DNA of 64,000 bases from Streptomyces sp. NBC_01317 (lineage in GTDB: Bacteria; Actinomycetota; Actinomycetes; Streptomycetales; Streptomycetaceae), in the NCBI RefSeq assembly GCF_035961655.1, contig NZ_CP108393.1:6247001-6311000 (forward strand). The letters run 5' to 3'. The notes below the pieces were generated by a model. The model did no database searches, was not told the DNA's origin, and saw nothing but the letters and a program-made list of their open reading frames with translations. Below, in pieces: positions 47,376 to 54,059 of the stretch. The translations under genes were made by a program, and so were the position numbers. The first letter of the stretch is position 1, and each line of letters starts with the position of its first letter.

Positions 47376-48563
47376 GTGAACACGATTGACCACGTAACCC
47401 CGCAATCAGCGGGAGTCTTGACCTTCAGCCCCGACGGGGTCCTCTTCCTGGGCGACAGCAAGCTCGGGGCCGTCTTCGCGTTCGAGACGGAACGGGGCAC
47501 GGCGCCGGCCTCGCTCGATCCCTTCCTCTTCGAGTCGATCGACGAGAAGATCGCCGCGGCGCTGGGCGTAACGGTGAAAAGCCTGGTGATGAACGGGATG
47601 GCCGTGCATCCTGTGACGCGCGAGCCGTACCTGGCGGTCGGCGTGCGCAACGGCGATCGCCTGGAGGCCGCGGTCGTGAGCGTCTCGCTCGCCGGCGAGG
47701 TCCGCCCCTTCGACCTCTCATCGTCGAAAGTGACGGTGCACCAGCTGTCCGACGTTCCCGACGAGGACAAGACCTTCACGTCGCGGGCCGGCTTCTTCCC
47801 GGTGCCGCCGGCGGCCGTCTACGACGAGAAGGCGCGTACGCCGCTCCGGTCCATGACGATCGTGGACCTGAAGTTCCACGCCGGAGAGGTGTTCGTCGCC
47901 GGCGTCTCGAACCAGGAGTTCTCCTCCACGCTGCGGCGGATCCCCTACCCGTTCACCGGGGCCGCCAGTGAGACCCAACTGGAGATCTACCACCTCGCCC
48001 ACGGCCAGTACGAAACGCGTGCGCCGATCCGGACCATGCAGTTCGCCACCATCGACGGCGAGGACACGCTCATCGCCGCCTACGCCTGCAGCCCGCTCGT
48101 CACCATTCCGGTCTCGGAGCTGACGCACGGCGCGAAGGCGAGGGGCAAGACGATCGGCGACATGGGCAACGGCCAGCCCATCAGCATGGTCGCCTACCGT
48201 GACGGGGAGGAGGACAAGCTGTTCATCACCAATGTCAGCCGCGGCCCCGTGGTGGTCCCGCTCTCCGGGATCCGCTCCGCCGAAGGTTTCACCCCCGAGA
48301 ACCGCCCGGCCCAGGGCCCGATGCTGGACCAATCCCCTTTCATGCCGGCCGGGCCGGTCGGCAAGCAGGTGCTGTTCGTCGGATCGTCGCTGCGGGCGGA
48401 TCTGTTCAGCGACCGCTTCCTTGTCTCGCTGACCCGCTACGCGGACACCGGCGATCTGACGCTTGAGACCCTGCCGGTCGCCCCGCTCCCTGCGCGGCTG
48501 GACAAGATCTGGGTGGAGATGGACTTCCCGGGCGTCGAGGGCTCGTCGAAGCGGGCGGCGTGA
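47376..48563 (+). CDS. Protein of unknown function, probable beta-propeller
   Basis: A 395-residue protein I cannot assign. It has repeated beta-blade-like segments with aspartates and glycines at turns (AGVLTFSPDGVLFLGDSKLGAV, GMAVHPVTREPYLAVGV, IVDLKFHAGEVFVAGVSN, ISMVAYRDGEEDKLFITNVS), which suggests a six- or seven-bladed propeller. No signal peptide is evident. GTG start at 47376 with GAGG upstream. It has its own promoter and runs into a second unknown gene after 37 bases. Confidence 0.75.
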   Translation: MNTIDHVTPQSAGVLTFSPDGVLFLGDSKLGAVFAFETERGTAPASLDPFLFESIDEKIAAALGVTVKSLVMNGMAVHPVTREPYLAVGVRNGDRLEAAVVSVSLAGEVRPFDLSSSKVTVHQLSDVPDEDKTFTSRAGFFPVPPAAVYDEKARTPLRSMTIVDLKFHAGEVFVAGVSNQEFSSTLRRIPYPFTGAASETQLEIYHLAHGQYETRAPIRTMQFATIDGEDTLIAAYACSPLVTIPVSELTHGAKARGKTIGDMGNGQPISMVAYRDGEEDKLFITNVSRGPVVVPLSGIRSAEGFTPENRPAQGPMLDQSPFMPAGPVGKQVLFVGSSLRADLFSDRFLVSLTRYADTGDLTLETLPVAPLPARLDKIWVEMDFPGVEGSSKRAA

Positions 48564-48600
48564 ACGCCGGGTTCGGTCCCTGAGCGCGCCGGAGGCGCAG

Positions 48601-49347
48601 ATGCGAACTTCCCCCGAGATGCCGATCCGCATTTCTCCTCAAGCCAAGGTCCTCCCCGCCAACACCTTGCGTTTCTACGTACATTTTCCGAGGTCGGGAG
48701 AGGCGCACTTCGACCGTGACTACCTCTGCCTGCTGAACGAGGAGGAACAGGTGGTGCGTGACCCCTTCCTCGTCCTGCCGTACGAGCTCTGGTCCGTCGA
48801 CGGGCGCCGCCTGACGGTCCTGATGGAGCCAGGAAGGATCAAACGCGGTATGGGAGGGGACCCGTCCCACGAGCCGGCGCTTGTCGTCGGGCGGACGTAC
48901 AGCCTTGTTGTCACGGCGCTCGGGCAAACAGCGCGCCATACGTTCCGTGTGGGCGATCCGGTTCTGGAGGCGGTCGACGAGACCCTCTGGCGCCTCGTCT
49001 CCCCGACGGCGGGGAGTCGCGATCCCGTCGTCGTGCACTTCGACAGGGTGATGGACGCCGCCCTTGGCGAGGACGAGATCGGAGTCCTGGCCCCTTCGGG
49101 AGAGGTCGTCCGGACGCGTGTGTCACTCGCACCGGACGGAACTGCGGCACGGCTCGTCCCGAGTCACCCGTGGCGCACCGGGGAACACCGCCTCGTCGTC
49201 TCCGAACGTCTCGAAGACGTTTGTGGCAACAGGTTGGGCGAGGCCCTGGACCATGACCTGGGTGCGGGTGGGCCACCGCGGGCCGGGATGATCAACTTCA
49301 CTCCGCGCGGCGGCGTCGCGCCCTCGTCCGCTCGGGCGGTGCGCTGA
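48601..49347 (+). CDS. Protein of unknown function with Ig-like (SbsA-type) modules
   Basis: A 248-residue protein without a signal peptide. It contains two modules with the strand pattern of bacterial Ig-like domains: TLRFYVHFPRSGEAHFDRDY to VLMEPGRIKRGM, and DPVVVHFDRVMDAALGEDEI to LEDVCGNRLGEALD. The second resembles the SbsA/Big_5 consensus (FSEPMD ... L.D..GN). GGAGGC precedes the ATG at 48601. It probably forms an operon with the propeller-like gene; function unknown. Confidence 0.72.
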   Translation: MRTSPEMPIRISPQAKVLPANTLRFYVHFPRSGEAHFDRDYLCLLNEEEQVVRDPFLVLPYELWSVDGRRLTVLMEPGRIKRGMGGDPSHEPALVVGRTYSLVVTALGQTARHTFRVGDPVLEAVDETLWRLVSPTAGSRDPVVVHFDRVMDAALGEDEIGVLAPSGEVVRTRVSLAPDGTAARLVPSHPWRTGEHRLVVSERLEDVCGNRLGEALDHDLGAGGPPRAGMINFTPRGGVAPSSARAVR

Positions 49348-49361
49348 GGCGGCCGGCGTCC

Positions 49362-49380
49362 CGACACTTCTGTAGTGTCG
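49362..49380. promoter_or_regulatory. Operator-like palindrome upstream of the second TetR gene
   Basis: CGACACT-TCTGT-AGTGTCG, perfect 7-bp arms with a 5-base spacer, 28 bases before the TetR start. Likely the regulator's own operator. Confidence 0.6.
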
Positions 49381-49407
49381 ACTCCAAAGTGGGTATATGC
49401 TGTGTGT

Positions 49408-50148
49408 ATGGAGCATGTGGCAGTCGAAGGCCGGACAGGCGGTACAGGGGCGACGGGCGCGGGCGTCGAAGCCGGGGCGGCGCCGGCCCGGAAATTCACG
49501 GCGAAGGGTCTGGCGACCCGGGCTCGCATCGTCTCCGCCGCCGCCGAGCTGGTGTTCGCCCATGGCGTGGCCCGCACCGGCATCGAGGACATTCAGCGGC
49601 AGGCGGGTGTCGGCGCGTCGCAGATGTATCACTACTTCACCGACAAGGACGAGCTGATCCGGGCCGTGATCGCTCACCAGACCGACGGCATCCTGGCCGC
49701 GCAGCAGCCTTTCCTCGGCGAACTCGACAGCTTTGACACCCTTTGTCGCTGGCGTGATCTGCTGGTCGACCTGCAAGAGCAGCGCAACTGTGTCGGCGGC
49801 TGCCCCATCGGATCGATCGCGGCCGAGTTGGCCGACAACGACCCCCACGCGCGAGCGGACCTCGTCGACAGCTTCGAACGTTGGGAGGCTCCGATCCGCG
49901 ACGGCCTGGCCCGCATGCGCGCCCGGGGCGATCTGCGCCCCGACACCGACACCGATGCCCTCGCCCTCGCCCTGCTCGTCGCACTCCAGGGCGGACTTCT
50001 CCTCACCCAGACCCGCCGCGACACCACCCCCCTGCGCACCGGTCTCGATGCCGTCCTGGCCCACATCCGAACCTACGCGACCGAGCCGGACGCGGCGTCT
50101 CACCGCGCTGCCGCAGCGCTTTCCGCACCTCACGCCGGAGGTGCCTGA
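49408..50148 (+). CDS. TetR/AcrR family transcriptional regulator
   Basis: A 246-residue regulator. After a Gly/Ala-rich N-terminal tail the DNA-binding domain reads RARIVSAAAELVFAHGVARTGI and GVGASQMYHYFTDKDELI; the C-terminal ligand domain (QRNCVGGCPIGSIAAELAD) resembles TetR proteins with cysteines in that loop, as in the AcuR-like group. The ATG is at 49408; TATATG at 49394-49399 lies where a -10 element would give a leaderless transcript. A perfect palindrome sits just upstream. It may control the two unknown genes before it. Confidence 0.87.
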   Translation: MEHVAVEGRTGGTGATGAGVEAGAAPARKFTAKGLATRARIVSAAAELVFAHGVARTGIEDIQRQAGVGASQMYHYFTDKDELIRAVIAHQTDGILAAQQPFLGELDSFDTLCRWRDLLVDLQEQRNCVGGCPIGSIAAELADNDPHARADLVDSFERWEAPIRDGLARMRARGDLRPDTDTDALALALLVALQGGLLLTQTRRDTTPLRTGLDAVLAHIRTYATEPDAASHRAAAALSAPHAGGA

Positions 50149-50208
50149 CGACACCCGCGGGCGAATAATCGTTCGATGGAGAGTCAACTCGTTGCTAGCG
50201 TCTGCGTC

Positions 50209-50940
50209 GTGGCGAAACTCAATCAGATCATCGCGGTCGAGAAAGGCGTCAAGGCCAAGGCGCACCAGGACCTGACGGCGGCTCATCACGGCCTCCAGAA
50301 GCCGGCGTTGCTCGTCGGCATCTCCCGTACGTACCAGGCGAAGGACGAGGAGGGCGAGCAGCTTCCGCCCGAGTCGACCCGGGTCCAGGTCCAGGCCGAG
50401 GACGTACTGCGCGACACCGCGAAGTCGCTGACGCGGCTGTTCGACGTGACCGCCACCAAGGACTGGGCGAACTGCGAGGCCCGCGCCGATGTCACCGTGG
50501 ACGGGCGGGTGTTGGTGGCCGCCGTGCCCGTCTCGTACCTCCTCTTCCTGGAGAAGCAGCTGACGGACCTCAACACCTTCGTCCGCAAGCTGCCGGTGCT
50601 GGACGCGTCGGAGGCCTGGAGCCAGGACCCGTCGACGGACGCGTGGAAGACCGAGGCGGTACGGACGCTCCGTACGAAGAAGGTCCCGCGCAACCACGTG
50701 AAGGCCGAGGCCACGGAGAAGCACCCGGCGCAGGTCGAGGTGTACTACGAGGACATCCCGGTCGGTTACTGGACCACGACCAAATTCAGCGGCGCCCTGC
50801 CGGCCCGCCGGGTCAACGAGCTGCTCGACCGGGTGGAGAAGCTCCAGCAGGCCGTGAAGTTCGCCCGCGAGGAGGCCAACGGCGCCGAGGTCACCGACCA
50901 GCGGGTGGGTGACGCTGTGTTCGGCTACCTGTTCGGGTAG
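50209..50940 (+). CDS. Conserved actinobacterial protein, DUF7873-like
   Basis: A 243-residue cytoplasmic protein beginning AKLNQIIAVEKGVKAKAHQDL, very well conserved in Streptomyces as I remember it, with no known function. It is highly charged, with KDWANCEARADVTVDG and ARRVNELLDRVEKLQQAVKFA (a likely coiled helix). I choose the GTG at 50209: TAGCGT at 50196-50201 lies seven bases before it, so the mRNA is probably leaderless; an ATG at 50176 in the same frame would place this -10 element inside the gene. A hairpin follows the stop. Confidence 0.75.
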   Translation: MAKLNQIIAVEKGVKAKAHQDLTAAHHGLQKPALLVGISRTYQAKDEEGEQLPPESTRVQVQAEDVLRDTAKSLTRLFDVTATKDWANCEARADVTVDGRVLVAAVPVSYLLFLEKQLTDLNTFVRKLPVLDASEAWSQDPSTDAWKTEAVRTLRTKKVPRNHVKAEATEKHPAQVEVYYEDIPVGYWTTTKFSGALPARRVNELLDRVEKLQQAVKFAREEANGAEVTDQRVGDAVFGYLFG

Positions 50941-50951
50941 CCTCATTGATT

Positions 50952-50981
50952 CCCCGACCGGCGCACAGACACCGGCCGGGG
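50952..50981 (+). terminator. Hairpin after the DUF7873-like gene
   Basis: CCCCGACCGG / CCGGCCGGGG with one mismatch and a 10-base loop, 12 bases after the stop codon. Confidence 0.6.
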
Positions 50982-51024
50982 TGCGCGAGGAGCGCAAGCT
51001 GAAACTGAGGCTTGTCGTGAAAGG

Positions 51025-51107
51025 CGCGGTTCCGGTGGAGGTTCGACTCCTCCCCGAGGCGCTTCCTGCCTCGGTGGCCCAACTGGCAGAGGCGACCGCG
51101 ATCAATC
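51025..51107 (+). tRNA. Circularly permuted tRNA-like gene 1 (3' half before 5' half)
   Basis: Reading along the plus strand: anticodon-stem 3' strand CGCGGT (51025-51030), short variable loop, T arm GGAGG-TTCGACT-CCTCC (51037-51053), acceptor 3' strand CCGAGGC (51054-51060), likely discriminator G61, a 6-base linker CTTCCT, acceptor 5' strand GCCTCGG (51068-51074), TG, D arm with GCC/GGC and the conserved GG (51077-51093), and anticodon-stem 5' strand ACCGCG (51095-51100). All four stems pair perfectly apart from one D-stem position, but only in permuted order. A loop reading ATCAATC (51101-51107) would give U33 and anticodon CAA; this is uncertain. No CCA is encoded. Confidence 0.7.
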
Positions 51108-51173
51108 TCAGACTATTGCTCCAGACTCAGCATTCGCCACCGATCGCCGGATCGACCGGACTCAGGCCCCGGA

Positions 51174-51242
51174 CGTCGAAATGCCGGTTCAATTCCGGTC
51201 TGCGCAGCTCGATGCGCGGTGGTCCAAAGGCAGGACGCGACG
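51174..51242 (+). tRNA. Circularly permuted tRNA-like gene 2 (3' half before 5' half)
   Basis: Same layout as its neighbour: anticodon-stem 3' strand CGTCG (51174-51178), variable AAAT, T arm GCCGG-TTCAATT-CCGGT (51183-51199), acceptor 3' strand CTGCGCA (51200-51206), discriminator G, linker CTCGA, acceptor 5' strand TGCGCGG (51213-51219, seven pairs with one G-U), TG, D arm GTCC-AAAGGCA-GGAC (51222-51236), G, and anticodon-stem 5' strand CGACG (51238-51242). The T loop has the conserved TTC and A58. The anticodon loop cannot be read directly, because the halves end in flanking sequence; a U33-compatible reading of ATCAT gives CAU, uncertain. U1-A72 with G73 is an unusual pair. Confidence 0.7.
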
Positions 51243-51299
51243 ACATCATGCTGACCTGGGTCCTCAAGTGTGCCGGTGTGCGACATGGTGGCAATCTCA

Positions 51300-51330
51300 G
51301 GGCTCGGGAGCCGGCTACGCTCCCGAGCCC
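51300..51330. terminator. Hairpin terminator between permuted tRNAs and aminotransferase
   Basis: A perfect 11-bp inverted repeat GGGCTCGGGAG / CTCCCGAGCCC with a 9-base loop. It can end the RNA from the left and the aminotransferase mRNA from the right. Confidence 0.8.
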
Positions 51331-51377
51331 GCTCCCGTTCCGCGGTTCTCCCCACCGAGGCCCGGCGGGCCCGGAGT

Positions 51378-52589
51378 TCACTGCCGGTAGCCGCCCAGGA
51401 AACGGCCGATGCGGCTGATCGCGGCGTCGAGATCGTCGGCGTACGGCAGGGTCAGGATCCGGAAGTGGTCCGGGCGGGGCCAGTTGAAGCCCGTGCCCTG
51501 CACCACCTGGATCTTCTCGCGCAACAGCAGGTCCAGGACGAAGCGTTCGTCGTCGTGGATCTTGTGCACCTTGGGGTCGAGGCGCGGGAACGCGTACAGC
51601 GCGCCCTTCGGTTTGACGCACGAGACGCCGGGGATCTCGTTGAGCTTCTCCCAGGCCCGGTCGCGCTGTTCGCGCAGCCGGCCGCCGGGAGCCGTCAGCT
51701 CGTGGATGGACTGCCGGCCGCCGAGCGCGGCCTGGATGGCGTACTGCGCGGGCGCGTTGGGGCACAGCCGCATCGACGCCAGCATGGTCAGCCCCTCCAG
51801 ATAGCTGCGGGCGTGCTGCCTGGGACCCGAGACGACGAGCCAGCCGGAGCGGAAACCCGCCACGCGATACGTCTTCGACAGCCCGCAGAAGGTGAGGACG
51901 ACCAGGTCGGGGGCGAGGACGGCGGCGCAGTGGTGCACCGCGTCGTCGTAGAGGATCCGGTCGTAGATCTCGTCGGCGAACACCATCAGCTGGTGGCGGC
52001 GCGCGAGATCGAGGATGCCTTCGACGATCTCGCGCGGATAGACCGCGCCGGTGGGGTTGTTGGGGTTGATGATCACGACGGCCTTGGTACGGTCGGTGAT
52101 CTTCGACGCCATGTCCTCCAGGTCCGGGTACCACTCCGCGGACTCGTCGCAGAGGTAGTGCACCGCCCGGCCCCCGGCCAGGGTCGTCGCGGCGGTCCAG
52201 AGCGGGAAGTCCGGTGCGGGGATGAGGACTTCGTCCCCGTCCTCCAGCAGCGCCTGCACCGCCATGGAGACCAGTTCGGACACGCCGTTGCCGAGGAAGA
52301 CGTCGTCGACGGTCACCTCGGCCAGCCCCAGGGTCTGGTAGCGCTGGGCGACGGCGCGGCGGGCGGAGAGGATCCCGCGCGAGTCCGTGTAGCCGTGGGC
52401 CTGCGGCAGCATCCTGATCATGTCCTGGACGATCTCCTCCGGCGCCTCGAAGCCGAAGGCCGCGGGGTTGCCGGTGTTGAGGCGCAGGACGCTGTGGCCT
52501 GCCTCCTCCAGGGCGTCGGCCTGCTCGATGACCGGGCCGCGGATCTCGTAACAGACCTCGCTGAGCTTGCTCGACTGCCGGAATTCCAT
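51378..52589 (-). CDS. PLP-dependent class I/II aminotransferase (alanine-type)
   Basis: A 403-residue aminotransferase close to the AlaA/glutamate-pyruvate transaminase group, which moves amino groups between alanine and glutamate. Marks are LNTGNPAAFGFEAPEEI, HGYTDSRGILSARRAV, the NPNNPTGAVY loop, DEIYDRILYDD, the PLP lysine in GLSKTYRVAGFRSGW, and the C-terminal HFRILTLP. The ATG at 52589 is chosen as the fold begins there; the longer open frame upstream is the antisense of the HxlR gene. It shares a 105-base divergent promoter region with that regulator. Confidence 0.93.
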   Translation of the reverse strand: MEFRQSSKLSEVCYEIRGPVIEQADALEEAGHSVLRLNTGNPAAFGFEAPEEIVQDMIRMLPQAHGYTDSRGILSARRAVAQRYQTLGLAEVTVDDVFLGNGVSELVSMAVQALLEDGDEVLIPAPDFPLWTAATTLAGGRAVHYLCDESAEWYPDLEDMASKITDRTKAVVIINPNNPTGAVYPREIVEGILDLARRHQLMVFADEIYDRILYDDAVHHCAAVLAPDLVVLTFCGLSKTYRVAGFRSGWLVVSGPRQHARSYLEGLTMLASMRLCPNAPAQYAIQAALGGRQSIHELTAPGGRLREQRDRAWEKLNEIPGVSCVKPKGALYAFPRLDPKVHKIHDDERFVLDLLLREKIQVVQGTGFNWPRPDHFRILTLPYADDLDAAISRIGRFLGGYRQ

Positions 52590-52636
52590 GCGGTGGGCTC
52601 CCAGACCTCGTTCGACCTTCTTGCCATTCTTGCGAT

Positions 52637-52672
52637 ACTTGGTTTTACCAAGTGTGAGCTTGGAAAGTCCAA
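52637..52672. promoter_or_regulatory. Two operator-like repeats in the aminotransferase/HxlR divergent region
   Basis: ACTTGG-TTTTA-CCAAGT (52637-52653) is a perfect inverted repeat, and TTGGA-AAG-TCCAA (52660-52672) is a second. The second covers the -35 region (TTGGAA at 52660, TAGACT at 52682) expected for the HxlR gene. Likely binding sites of that regulator. Confidence 0.6.
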
Positions 52673-52694
52673 CAACATGTCTAGACTGCGACGC

Positions 52695-53378
52695 ATGCCA
52701 CGCCGCCGAAGCTACGACCAGTACTGTTCCGCCGCCCGTGCGCTCGACGCCGTGGGTGACCGCTGGACCCTGCTGATCGTCCGTGAACTGCTGGCGGGTC
52801 CCCGCCGCTACACCGATCTGCATGCCGATCTGCCGGGCGTCAGCACGGACGTGCTCGCGTCCCGGCTCAAGGACATGGAGCGCGACGAACTGGCCACGCG
52901 CCGCAAGCTGCCCCCGCCGTCGGCCGCGGTCGTGTACGAACTCACCGAGCGGGGGCGGGGGTTGCTGCCGGTGCTCACGGCGCTGGCGCGGTGGGGCGCC
53001 CCGGCCCTGGCGGAGCGCCGCCCCACCGACGCCGTACGGGCGCACTGGTTCGCCGTACCGCTGATGCCGGTGCTCGCCGCGTGCGGGGCGGGGGCGGGCG
53101 CGGAGGGGGTGGTGGAGGTGCGGCTGGACGAGGGGGTGTTCCATGTCCGGCTGAGGGGTGGGCCGTTGGACCCGTCCGACCCTTCGGGCTCTTCGGGCTC
53201 CAGCGGGGTCACGTACGGCGACGGCCCCGCCGACGCCCCCGATGCCTGCCTCGTCCTGGACGCCGACACGTGCCGCGCGGTGGGCGCGGGGACGCTCGCG
53301 CTCGCCGACGGGGTGCGGGACGGGCGGATCGAGGTGGCGGGCGACAGCCCCCTGGCGAAGGCGCTGCGGGGCGTGTGA
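52695..53378 (+). CDS. HxlR family transcriptional regulator with C-terminal extension
   Basis: A 227-residue regulator. The winged helix of the HxlR family is clear: YCSAARALDAVGDRWTLLIV, RELLAGPRRYTDLHADLPG, VSTDVLASRLKDMERDEL. About 110 residues follow, with a strand pattern (VVEVRLDEGVFHVRLRGG) that resembles an SCP2-like ligand domain, interrupted by a Ser/Gly/Pro stretch. The ATG at 52695 lies eight bases after a TAGACT -10 box, so the mRNA is probably leaderless; an ATG at 52677 is less likely. It probably controls the divergent aminotransferase. Confidence 0.87.
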   Translation: MPRRRSYDQYCSAARALDAVGDRWTLLIVRELLAGPRRYTDLHADLPGVSTDVLASRLKDMERDELATRRKLPPPSAAVVYELTERGRGLLPVLTALARWGAPALAERRPTDAVRAHWFAVPLMPVLAACGAGAGAEGVVEVRLDEGVFHVRLRGGPLDPSDPSGSSGSSGVTYGDGPADAPDACLVLDADTCRAVGAGTLALADGVRDGRIEVAGDSPLAKALRGV

Positions 53379-53532
53379 AGACGCGTGTGTGACGCGGCGT
53401 CAGGAGAAGTCGCGGAAGTGGGCGAACCGGGCACGGGGATCGAGTAGCGTGACCGATTTGGCGCGGTCGTCGGCGGATCGGGTGTGCACTTCACCTGCAA
53501 CTCCGCCCGTCCACACGTGAGTTGGAGGAACG

Positions 53533-54048
53533 ATGAGGGCTTGGAACAGGCGGCGCGCGGCGGGGACCGGGCGGCTGGGCCGGCGGTTCCGGGCGGTAGG
53601 TTCCGGCAGGGCGGCGCTCGTCACCGCGTCCGTGGCGGCGCTCGCGGTGGTGCCGTCCGCCGCGCTCGCCACCCCGGGCAGCGGGGTGACGGGCACGATC
53701 CTGGCCCAGGGCACCTCGGACTCCACCCTCAAGGTGAAGGCCAAAGGGCGTACGGACGTGGTCGTACGGACCATCACCGTCGCGCCGGGCGGCTCCACCG
53801 GCTGGCACTACCACCGGGGCCAGCTCATCGTCGTCGTGCAGTCCGGCACGCTGACCAGGACCCTGGACGACTGCTCGGTCGAGGTGACGCCCGCCGGGAG
53901 ATCGTTCGTCGAGCCGTCGGGGGCGCTCCACCGCCACATAGGCCGCAACCTGGGCAGCGAGCCGGTGGTCCTCTACCTCACCTACCTGCTGCCGGCCGGC
54001 AGCGCGCTGTCCGAGGACGCGGACCCGCCGACCTGCGCGCACGAGTGA
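53533..54048 (+). CDS. Secreted cupin-domain protein
   Basis: A 171-residue exported protein. A basic start and hydrophobic signal (AALVTASVAALAVVPSAALA) precede a single cupin barrel with the metal-binding motif GWHYHRGQLIVVVQSG and a second histidine in GALHRHIGRN. Small cupins bind metals or ligands; no activity can be assigned. GGAGGAA precedes the ATG. It runs in the same direction as the uridine-kinase-like gene 11 bases later. Confidence 0.85.
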   Translation: MRAWNRRRAAGTGRLGRRFRAVGSGRAALVTASVAALAVVPSAALATPGSGVTGTILAQGTSDSTLKVKAKGRTDVVVRTITVAPGGSTGWHYHRGQLIVVVQSGTLTRTLDDCSVEVTPAGRSFVEPSGALHRHIGRNLGSEPVVLYLTYLLPAGSALSEDADPPTCAHE

Positions 54049-54059
54049 TCGCCGCGTGA

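Noticed and set aside
51068..51206. An ordinary tRNA running from GCCTCGG to CTGCGCA with a long insert
   Set aside because: The acceptor strands GCCTCGG and CTGCGCA do not pair, nor do the anticodon strands ACCGC and CGTCG. Only the permuted pairing closes all stems.
51005..51263. Group I intron, or permuted intron-exon construct, around the tRNA halves
   Set aside because: The flanking and intervening sequences are only tens of bases long, too short for a group I core, and no conserved P, Q, R or S elements were seen.
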